Part shown: piece after piece, positions 23,463-30,796 of the stretch
Position numbering within the stretch: position 1 is the first letter of the stretch
Layout of the letters: each line of letters starts with the position of its first letter
Assembly: GCA_035297145.1 (NCBI GenBank)
Contig: DATGZN010000006.1
Span: 1-64,000, forward strand
Reading direction: 5' to 3'
Length of the DNA: 64,000 nt
Source: QHXW01 sp035297145
GTDB lineage: Bacteria; Acidobacteriota; Terriglobia; Bryobacterales; Bryobacteraceae
Notes under the pieces: model-generated
The model's input: the letters and a program-made list of their open reading frames with translations, nothing else
Database searches by the model: none
What the model was told of the DNA's origin: nothing
Translations under genes and position numbers: made by a program

Positions 23463-24959
23463 GTGATGGCCCCAGCCGGTATCGCCTCGATTCCGGAAGT
23501 ATCGAGCGAGGTCGTTCGAAATGCCGACGCGTATCGCCATGCCTTCCTTCACCGCGATCCGTTCAAGCATGTAGTGATCGAGAGCTTCTTCGAACCTTCA
23601 TTCGCGGAAAGGCTTCTCGCCGACTTCCCCAGCTTTAACCCCCGGCTGGCGACGAACGAATTGGGGCTGACCGCGAGGAAAGCCGTCAATACGAACATCC
23701 GCGAAATCAGCCCGGTTTATCAGCAGCTCTACGAGGCCATCGGATCCAAGCCTTTTCTCGACCTGGTGAGCCGGATTTCGGGCATCTCCGATCTCATTCT
23801 CGATCCGAGAATGTATGGCGGCGGTACGCACGACAACCAGCACGGCCAGGAGTTGGATCCGCACGTCGATTTCAACTACGACGAAGCGCAGAAGTTGCAT
23901 CGGCGCCTGAATCTGATTGTCTACATGAACAAAGAGTGGTCGGGTGACTGGGGCGGCGCCCTCGAGATTCACTCCAACCCACGCGATCCCGCCACCAATC
24001 GCATTTCGAGCTACGATCCGCTCTTCAACCGCTGCGTGATGTTCGAGACAAATGAGCGCTCCTGGCACGGCTTTCCGAAAATCGACCTGCCCGAACCCAA
24101 ACGGCATCTCTCGCGGAAATCGATTTCGATCTACCTTTACACCAAGGACCGGCCCGCCGACGAGATCGCGCCCATGCACGGCACTTTTTATGTGCAACGT
24201 CCTCTGCCGAAACATATCGCCGCCGGCCACACACTCACTGAAGCCGACGCCCAAAACCTCCAATGGCTCCTGAAGGTGCGTGATGGCTGGATCCAGGCCT
24301 ATCAGCGCATGGAACTCGAGAAGAATCGCGAAATCGCTGATACGGGCCGCCTGATTGCGGAGTTGAAGAGCCACGCGCTGGCTCCCTTGACCGGCTACGT
24401 TTTGCAAACGGGTGCAGCCATCGGACTCCACGGAGACGCATGGGTGGCTTCGCACGCCGAATTGCAGGTGCGACCGCTCCTCACGGTGTCGGAAATCGTA
24501 CTGCGCGGGTACCTTCCGGAGTCGTCGCCGGCGGGCCGGCTGCGGGTATCGGTCGGTGAAGCCTCGGCGGAAACGTCAATTGGTAGCGGCGTGTTCGAAA
24601 TAAAGGTGGCTCTGTCGCAGCCTGCCCAGGAGCCGTTTCTCGTGAAGATGGACTTTCAGTCTGATCCGCCCCTGGCCACCGCGATCGAAGACCGTGACTT
24701 GGCATTCGTGCTGGTCGAATTGAGCGCCCTGCATCCCGAAATTGTGCGTTTGCCAGAGTTGCACAAGGGGCTGGAAAGCAAATGCCGCGAGCTTGAGGAA
24801 TGCATCGAACATTTGCACGCCGCCGAGCATACCGTCGAGGAGCGCACGGCGTGGGCGCAACGGAGCACGGCCGAGGCCGAGGATCTTCGCGGGCAACTAC
24901 ACGCGTTGAGAAGCAATTTATTGGTTCGTTTGGCGCGTAAGCTGCGATTACTGCCCTGA
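23463..24959 (+). CDS. 2OG-Fe(II) oxygenase with C-terminal coiled coil
   Basis: A 498-residue protein. Residues about 1-260 are a prolyl-4-hydroxylase-type 2-oxoglutarate/iron oxygenase: iron ligands His134 and Asp136 (DPHVDFNYD) and His202 (SWHGFPK), with a basic residue in KRHLSRKSISIYLY to hold oxoglutarate. Residues about 290-430 form a beta-rich accessory domain (RPLLTVSEIVLRGYLPE), then a coiled coil (about 440-485) and a basic tail. Such oxygenases hydroxylate proteins, sugars or lipids. It follows the methyltransferase by six bases, completing a three-gene cassette. The combination with an accessory domain suggests a large or surface-bound substrate, which is inference. Confidence 0.83.
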   Translation: MMAPAGIASIPEVSSEVVRNADAYRHAFLHRDPFKHVVIESFFEPSFAERLLADFPSFNPRLATNELGLTARKAVNTNIREISPVYQQLYEAIGSKPFLDLVSRISGISDLILDPRMYGGGTHDNQHGQELDPHVDFNYDEAQKLHRRLNLIVYMNKEWSGDWGGALEIHSNPRDPATNRISSYDPLFNRCVMFETNERSWHGFPKIDLPEPKRHLSRKSISIYLYTKDRPADEIAPMHGTFYVQRPLPKHIAAGHTLTEADAQNLQWLLKVRDGWIQAYQRMELEKNREIADTGRLIAELKSHALAPLTGYVLQTGAAIGLHGDAWVASHAELQVRPLLTVSEIVLRGYLPESSPAGRLRVSVGEASAETSIGSGVFEIKVALSQPAQEPFLVKMDFQSDPPLATAIEDRDLAFVLVELSALHPEIVRLPELHKGLESKCRELEECIEHLHAAEHTVEERTAWAQRSTAEAEDLRGQLHALRSNLLVRLARKLRLLP

Positions 24960-26975
24960 CTTCGGGAAGTGCTTCTCGTACCACTGGATCGACCGCTCGA
25001 TGCTATCTACCACGTGCTTCGGCTCGCGAAGTCCATGTCCCTCACGCGGATAGCGCACGAAAACGGTTTCCACGCCAACGTCTTTGAGCCCGATATAGAA
25101 CTGCTCGGCTTCGGCGATGGGCACATCTGCGTCGTTCTCGCCATGCATCAGCATTACCGGCGTGTGCACCTGGGCCACGTACTTCAGCGCTGAGCGCTGC
25201 CACAGCAGATCCATCAAGTTGCCTTGGTGCGGGAAGATGCCGAACTCCATCTGCTCGTACTGGTTGTAATAAGTCATGTAGTTGTAACTAATCAGGTTGG
25301 TGATGGCCGCCGTGGGGATCGCCGCTTTGAAAATATTCGTCTGGGTCACCAGCCACGCGCTCAACTGCCCGCCATAGCTAACTCCTTCCACCCCAAGGCG
25401 ATCCCGGTCAATCCACAAGTTGCGGCGCAACGCTGTGTTCAACCCGTAGAGAACATCCTGCCCTTCGTTGCCGTTCTGGTCGCCGAAAACGGCGTCGGCA
25501 AGCTTTTGTCCGTAACCGGTTGAGCCACGGTAGTTTACCATCAGCGTTGCCCAGCCGAGTCCGGCGTAAACCTGATTGCGAAAGTTGAACGCCGGCCCCT
25601 GCTGCCCATGCGGGCCTCCGTGAATCACAACGATTAACGGGTGTTTGGAATCCGCCGTCATGTTAACCGGTTTAGTTAGAAACGCTTCCACCTCGAACTT
25701 GTTGTCATTGCTGATGAAAGTGAACGGTTGGACTTCCGCTATCTTCTTGCCGGCCATCACTTCCGCGTTCAGATCCGTCAGCTTCTTTGACGGCTGCTCC
25801 GGTTTTCCATAGAAGACTGCGGCCAGATCGTTGGGTGAGGTGTACGTATACGCGATATTGTCGTCTTTACACACCGAATAGCTTCCGACGCTGCCGGTAT
25901 CGGTCACGATGGTCTCGGGCTTTCCGCCGGATGCCGGTATGCGGGCCAGTATCGAGTTTCCGCGCCTTGAAACAATGAGATAGACCCATTTGCCGTCGGG
26001 CGACCATGTGGCATCATACTGCCGGTTGTCGATGGCGCCACCCAATTCGCGGCGGTTGCGCCCATCGGCATCGATCAGCCAGACGTGTGTGTCCTCCATG
26101 GTGGTTTCGAGATCGGTGAGGCCGCGCTTGGTGCCGAGATAGACGATCGTTTTGCCGTCGGGTGACCAGTGCGGCTGGTATTCGGCATTCTCCGTCGCTG
26201 TGAGCCGCCGGATCGAACCAGTAGCGACGTTGAGGGTGAACAGGTCGTAGTTGAAAAACTGGTCTTCGTTGGGCTCCCGGTTGGAGACGAAAGCGATCTC
26301 GCGGCCATCGGGCGACCAGTCAATAGAATGCTCGTAGTGCGTGCCGTCGGTGAGCTGCCGGATTTGTCCGCTCGATATATCGGCCACGAAGATATGCAGA
26401 CGGCGATTATCGTTGAAGTGCGACAGGCCCTCATCGGCGTCCGGTTTGTAGAGGTAGCGGGTAATGACGATCGGATCGCCGGTCGCGTCGGCCGTTTCAG
26501 GGCCTGGGACGGCGTTGACGAACGCCAGCCGTTTGGAATCTGGGGACCAAGTGAAGCGCTTGCCGGTAGTCGGCAGAGGGCCATTGGTCCATTGCAGCGC
26601 CGATAAGAACTTCGCACCGGAACCGTCGGGATGGGCCACGATCAATCCGGAATGGTCCCCGAGCTTGCCGTTATAGGCGATCCATCGGCCGTCTGGCGAC
26701 CATTCGCCTCCGCTCGAAGGTTCTTTCTCTTTGGAAAATGGCATGGAACGGCCGTCCGCCAGCGTCATTACAAGCAATTGAGAGTACGGCCGGCCGGAGC
26801 CGTCATTGCGGTTGATGGTGTAGGCCAGGTGCGCACCGTCCGGTGAAAGCATCACGCTGCCGGCAGACCGAAGTTTGTAGAGATCGGCGCTGGTGAAAGT
26901 TTGCGACTGTGCAAGTGCCGAGGCGGCAGCTACGCCGCACAAAATCAGAAGACGAGAGACGGGCAAGTGTTTCAT
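24948..26975 (-). CDS. S9-family prolyl oligopeptidase-like serine peptidase
   Basis: A 675-residue exported peptidase (signal peptide to ALAQSQ). The N-terminal half is a PD40/WD40-like propeller with repeated WSPDGRWIAY-type motifs. The C-terminal alpha/beta hydrolase holds the triad Ser533 (EGVSYGGQ), Asp615 (HGENDADVP) and His647 (REGHGLRE). The oxyanion region is VVIHGGPHGQQG. Family knowledge: acylaminoacyl- or dipeptidyl-peptidases that digest short peptides in the periplasm. The next gene upstream on the same strand ends six bases before its start, so the two are probably co-transcribed. Its end overlaps the convergent oxygenase by 12 bases. Confidence 0.92.
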   Translation of the reverse strand: MKHLPVSRLLILCGVAAASALAQSQTFTSADLYKLRSAGSVMLSPDGAHLAYTINRNDGSGRPYSQLLVMTLADGRSMPFSKEKEPSSGGEWSPDGRWIAYNGKLGDHSGLIVAHPDGSGAKFLSALQWTNGPLPTTGKRFTWSPDSKRLAFVNAVPGPETADATGDPIVITRYLYKPDADEGLSHFNDNRRLHIFVADISSGQIRQLTDGTHYEHSIDWSPDGREIAFVSNREPNEDQFFNYDLFTLNVATGSIRRLTATENAEYQPHWSPDGKTIVYLGTKRGLTDLETTMEDTHVWLIDADGRNRRELGGAIDNRQYDATWSPDGKWVYLIVSRRGNSILARIPASGGKPETIVTDTGSVGSYSVCKDDNIAYTYTSPNDLAAVFYGKPEQPSKKLTDLNAEVMAGKKIAEVQPFTFISNDNKFEVEAFLTKPVNMTADSKHPLIVVIHGGPHGQQGPAFNFRNQVYAGLGWATLMVNYRGSTGYGQKLADAVFGDQNGNEGQDVLYGLNTALRRNLWIDRDRLGVEGVSYGGQLSAWLVTQTNIFKAAIPTAAITNLISYNYMTYYNQYEQMEFGIFPHQGNLMDLLWQRSALKYVAQVHTPVMLMHGENDADVPIAEAEQFYIGLKDVGVETVFVRYPREGHGLREPKHVVDSIERSIQWYEKHFPKSGQ

Positions 26976-26981
26976 CTCCGG

Positions 26982-28031
26982 CTACGCACTCACGAATCGG
27001 CGCGCGCGCTCTGAGCACGAGATCCATTCGACGTTGGCGCCGAATACCTTTTGTATCCGCTCAGCCAGAGCAGCAAGCCCTTCCAAGCCGAGTCCGGTGC
27101 CCTGGGTGTAGAGGGATTGCCAGTGCGTGAGCAGCATCACGGGGGCGCCCGCGTCGATCAGCTCGCGAATCCGGCCGGTGCGGCCATCCGCGGATAGGAG
27201 CCGGTCGATGTTGTTCTGAATAAATTGGCGGCGTTCCCCGGGCTGGTGTTCCATGCTCCAGAAGGTGTCGGGCGCGTTGGCGGGCACGCTGACAACCTTC
27301 TGGCCGCGTTCCGGCGCCTCATATTCGACCGACAGTTTGCGCGGCGGTCCGAGATCGGAGCCCCAGAGGAAATACCACGTTACCTTGCGCTGAAACACTT
27401 TCCACTGCGCGTTGGCGAGCGCCTGCGCGTATTTCTTCTCGACGTCAATGCCCGAGACCCAAGGCGAGGTGATGCCAGTGGCCGACAAGCCCACGTTCTG
27501 CAAAATCTGAAACGCGAGCGTGAAATATTCCACGATTTCGTCGAGCGGAGCATGCGTGATCCAGACGTCTTCGTAGATGTGCTGGTAGTCTCCAGTTTTG
27601 AGATTGTACGCGCGCAGATGGGTCAGGAATTCCGGGGTGATATCGAACCGCGGAGCGATGCGCTCCCGCACGATCTTCAGAAATGTCTGGAGATGTTCTT
27701 GCGGCACACGTTTTAGCGATTGATCGATGCGGCCAAGACAACTGGGCATCGGAATCATAGTGATCTTGCCGCGCAAGCCGAAGCGCTCGAAAGTTTCCGC
27801 CACGCGCGTTGTGAACTCCGCCGGAACGAGGAACGGCGTCTCATAACCGGGGAGCTCGTAGAACAACGGATCTACGGGGGAGCCATCGTCGACAATCAAC
27901 GAAAACGGAATCTTTCCGGAGTTTTGTGCCAACGCGCTCCCTGCGGCCGCCGAGAACGCAGCCGCCTCCACTCCTTTGCCGGCAGCTTTCAACACGGCGC
28001 GGCGGGTCACAACGGTTGGCTCAGCGCTCAT
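26982..28031 (-). CDS. Tat-exported polysaccharide-deacetylase-like protein
   Basis: A 349-residue protein with a Tat-type leader (TRRAVLKAAG, then an Ala-rich core to ALAQ). The mature part starts with IPFSLIVDDGSPVDP, a strand and acidic loop like the first motif of NodB-type deacetylases, and ends with APVMLLTHWQSLY, similar to the His-containing late motif. Other NodB motifs are not clear, so deacetylase activity is uncertain; only the fold is suggested. It is co-transcribed with the S9 peptidase downstream. Confidence 0.6.
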   Translation of the reverse strand: MSAEPTVVTRRAVLKAAGKGVEAAAFSAAAGSALAQNSGKIPFSLIVDDGSPVDPLFYELPGYETPFLVPAEFTTRVAETFERFGLRGKITMIPMPSCLGRIDQSLKRVPQEHLQTFLKIVRERIAPRFDITPEFLTHLRAYNLKTGDYQHIYEDVWITHAPLDEIVEYFTLAFQILQNVGLSATGITSPWVSGIDVEKKYAQALANAQWKVFQRKVTWYFLWGSDLGPPRKLSVEYEAPERGQKVVSVPANAPDTFWSMEHQPGERRQFIQNNIDRLLSADGRTGRIRELIDAGAPVMLLTHWQSLYTQGTGLGLEGLAALAERIQKVFGANVEWISCSERARRFVSA

Positions 28032-28203
28032 AGACTAGTCATTGGATCGGAGCGCAACGGATTCGATCGAGATGAAAGGCGACGCGCCCGAGGTTTTGAT
28101 CGTAAGCCGGTAAATGAGGCAAAGTCAACATTTCCAATGAAAAGCCGGCGGCTTGCTAGAATGATTTGGAACGCCTACGTAACAGAATTCGTACTTCAGG
28201 AAT

Positions 28204-29061
28204 ATGACGCGTTTGGCCACGCACTCGGCGACCGCGCGCGACATCATCCGGGAACTCGTGCGCAACATGCGCGAGGGCCTGGAGCCGCTCGAATACAGCA
28301 CGCTAGCGCCTGCTATCTACCACGTCTACCTGCACGCCGATGACCTGGATCGTCTGCGCGGTCTGATTCCCCGCATCGTCGATGAGGCGCGGCGCGCACT
28401 GGATGCCGAACTTTCGATTTTGAACCGGACCCCCCTGAGCAACCAGCTGAGCAACAAGCTGAAGCTTTCCCGCAAGGCCGCTCCTAAAGTGGAAGCGCCC
28501 CCGGGCGGCTGGATGATCGACATCCTCGAGAACACGGACGACGAAACGCAACCCGGCGATATCGTGATCTATTCGGAGCTTGCGCTGCCCGCGAAGCCCG
28601 ACTATGGAACGGGCAGCATGACAAAGCGCATCGCAACCAGCCGTTTGGGTGGCGAGCTGAAAACTGCGCAGAAGTACGAGGAGAAGCCTGCCGGAGCGCC
28701 GGAAACTTACGCGACACTGGCTTACGAAGACAACAAAGGCCCGCAGAGTTACCGCATGACGAAGAACCAGATCGTGATTGGCCGAGGCGGCCGGGATTAC
28801 TGGACCGATCTCACGCTCGAAACGCTGCCGGACGTCTCGCGCGAGCACATCCGGTTGCGGCGTGACCCCGCCACCGGGAAATTTTTTGTGAAGGACTTGA
28901 GCCGGCTGGGCACCACCATCGACGGCCGGAAAATCCCGTCGAGCGTCGAATACGCGGGTGACGAGAAGAAAGACAAGAACCTCGAAGTAGATCTTCCGCC
29001 GCGCGCGCGGATTGGCCTGGCCGATGTAGTCTTCCTGGATTTTCAAGCTGGCGGCGAATGA
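28204..29061 (+). CDS. FHA-domain protein, first gene of kinase/cell-wall operon
   Basis: A 285-residue cytoplasmic protein. The N-terminal 90 residues are helical (ARDIIRELVRNMREGLEPL, then LRGLIPRIVDEARRALD) and basic at the end. A linker follows. Residues about 165-283 form an FHA domain with the core elements IVIGRGG, SREHIRLR and DLSRLGTTIDGRK, where the last replaces the usual N-x-T-N-G but keeps the Ser-Arg-x-His of the phosphothreonine site. FHA domains read phosphothreonine, here most likely on the kinase or the cell-wall synthase of the same operon. AGGA lies five bases before the ATG. Its stop overlaps the microprotein start (ATGA). It resembles FhaB in role, not closely in sequence. 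Confidence 0.85.
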   Translation: MTRLATHSATARDIIRELVRNMREGLEPLEYSTLAPAIYHVYLHADDLDRLRGLIPRIVDEARRALDAELSILNRTPLSNQLSNKLKLSRKAAPKVEAPPGGWMIDILENTDDETQPGDIVIYSELALPAKPDYGTGSMTKRIATSRLGGELKTAQKYEEKPAGAPETYATLAYEDNKGPQSYRMTKNQIVIGRGGRDYWTDLTLETLPDVSREHIRLRRDPATGKFFVKDLSRLGTTIDGRKIPSSVEYAGDEKKDKNLEVDLPPRARIGLADVVFLDFQAGGE

Positions 29062-29165
29062 AGACCTTATACTTCGCGCGGTACTTCTTCATCGGCGGCC
29101 TGCTCCTGTTGGCGGGTGGCCTGGCCTGGGTGAACGTCTTCCGCGCTTACCGAAAACAGAAATGA
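29058..29165 (+). CDS. 35-residue single-span membrane microprotein
   Basis: A small gene joined by ATGA overlaps to both the FHA gene before it and the phosphatase gene after it. The product begins MKTLYFARYFFIGG, has one hydrophobic helix (about residues 9-28) rich in Leu, Gly and Phe, and ends in the basic tail FRAYRKQK, so the C-terminus would lie in the cytoplasm. No family is recognised. The double coupling and clean membrane-helix composition argue for a real gene, perhaps a membrane partner or regulator of the phosphatase, kinase or SEDS enzyme. Confidence 0.65.
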   Translation: MKTLYFARYFFIGGLLLLAGGLAWVNVFRAYRKQK

Positions 29166-30796
29166 TGGTGTCGAGGACGAAGCTGCGGTGCGCGGGCGGC
29201 ACCCATCCGGGGCTGGTCCGGTCTAACAACGAAGATCGCTTTTACTGCGACCCGAGCCGGGGCATCCTGTTGGTCGTCGACGGCATCGGCGGACATGCCG
29301 CGGGGGAGAAGGCCGCGGACGTTGCCGTCAACATGGTGCGCAGCCGTTTGGAACGCGAGACCGGAACGGCGAGCGAGCGCATTCGCGAGGCAATTACAGT
29401 CGCCAACAATGAGATATTCCGGCTGGCGCGCACCAATCCGGACTGGCACGGAATGGCTTGTGTGCTGACCGTGGCCGTGGTGGAGGATGGATCGGCCGTG
29501 ATCGGCCACGTGGGTGATTCGCGGCTTTATAAGATTCGGGGCGGCCGTATTCAGAAGGTCACGCACGATCATTCGCCGGTGGGAGAACGCGAGGACAGTA
29601 ACGACCTCTCCGAGGCTGATGCCATGCGCCACCCGCGGCGGAACGAAGTGTACCGCGATGTAGGCACGGAAGAGCACACTCCTGATGATCCCGAATTCAT
29701 CGAGCTGATCAGGATTGCATTCGAGGACGACAGCGCCCTGCTGCTATGTAGCGACGGGCTGAGCGATCAGGTGACCTCGAACGAGATTCTGCGCACGGTG
29801 GCGAGCCACGCCGGGAACCCGGACGTGGCCATTGAAGAACTCGTTGACGCCGCCAATAGTGCCGGCGGCAAGGATAACGTGTCGGTTGTGATCGCGGAAG
29901 GGCCGATGTTTGCCGCGACGGCTGTTGCATCCGTCGTTGCAGAAAGAGGGAAAGGGAGCTTTCTCACCGGGCGCGCGGCCATGTTGATTTACGGACTTGT
30001 CGGCGGTGCGCTGCTACTGGCTGCGCTGCAACTGCGCTTTGGATTATTGAATCCGCTGCGACCCGCCGTGCCTGCTTCTCCGGCGCGAGTCCTCATCGTG
30101 GGAAGGACGGATGGCGCACAGTTCTCGGCGATTGCCGATGCGCTTTCGCAGGCACAGCCCGGCGACACGATCGAACTGCTCAGCGGCGAGTACCGGGAAC
30201 AGGTGCGGTTGCGCGACGGGATTAACATATCGAGCCGTGTTCCGCACGCGGCTATTCTGCGCGCACCTGCGTCGGCAACTGGCGAGGTAGCTGCCATCGT
30301 CGGGGAAAACATCAAGAATGTCCGCATCACTGGACTGCGGGTTCTTGCGGACGAGAAACTGCCGCTGGCGATGGGTATTCTGTTGACGAATTCGGATGTC
30401 GAGCTGGAGGACTGCGAGATCGGCGGCGCACAGACGGGGATAGAGATTCGCGGAACTGGCCGGCCGATTTTTCGCGCCAATTCCATTCACGACAGCCTCG
30501 GCAGCGGCATCCTGATTTCGGGCGATGCTGCGCCATGGCTATCGCATAACGATATTGTGCGCAACGGACGAAATCCGCGTGAACCACGGCCAGGCATCCT
30601 GGTTTCCGGCGCGGCGCGGCCAGTGTTGGTCGGAAACGTTTTTTCCGAAAACGGGGCGCAAGGCATTGTGATCCCTCAGGGCATGGACAGCGCAACCATT
30701 CTCAAATTCAATTTCTTCCCAAGCGGGGAACCGATTGGCCGCGCACAGCCGGAAGCGGCTAAGGGATCGCAGAAACAGCACAGGCGGCGGCAATGA
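29162..30796 (+). CDS. PP2C-type protein phosphatase fused to extracytoplasmic beta-helix
   Basis: A 544-residue membrane protein. Residues 1-245 are a PP2C/PstP-type Ser/Thr phosphatase: metal ligands Asp25 (NNEDRFY) and Asp40 (VVDGIGGH), GHVGDSRLY, LCSDGLSDQ and GGKDNVSVVI. A transmembrane helix spans about residues 274-292. Residues about 305-525 form a right-handed beta-helix with NosD-like turns (NVRITGLRVLAD, VELEDCEIGGAQTGIEIRG, GSGILISGDAAPWLSHNDI). Family knowledge: such phosphatases reverse STPK phosphorylation. An outside beta-helix could bind a wall polysaccharide, which is inference. It overlaps genes on both sides by four bases. Confidence 0.88.
   Translation: MMVSRTKLRCAGGTHPGLVRSNNEDRFYCDPSRGILLVVDGIGGHAAGEKAADVAVNMVRSRLERETGTASERIREAITVANNEIFRLARTNPDWHGMACVLTVAVVEDGSAVIGHVGDSRLYKIRGGRIQKVTHDHSPVGEREDSNDLSEADAMRHPRRNEVYRDVGTEEHTPDDPEFIELIRIAFEDDSALLLCSDGLSDQVTSNEILRTVASHAGNPDVAIEELVDAANSAGGKDNVSVVIAEGPMFAATAVASVVAERGKGSFLTGRAAMLIYGLVGGALLLAALQLRFGLLNPLRPAVPASPARVLIVGRTDGAQFSAIADALSQAQPGDTIELLSGEYREQVRLRDGINISSRVPHAAILRAPASATGEVAAIVGENIKNVRITGLRVLADEKLPLAMGILLTNSDVELEDCEIGGAQTGIEIRGTGRPIFRANSIHDSLGSGILISGDAAPWLSHNDIVRNGRNPREPRPGILVSGAARPVLVGNVFSENGAQGIVIPQGMDSATILKFNFFPSGEPIGRAQPEAAKGSQKQHRRRQ

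Noticed and set aside
22644..23570. Open frame of 308 residues on the minus strand
   Set aside because: It is antisense to the methyltransferase gene with its clear SAM motif; it starts and ends inside other genes.
28157..28162. TAGAAT as -10 box of the kinase operon
   Set aside because: No convincing -35 box lies 16 to 18 bases upstream.
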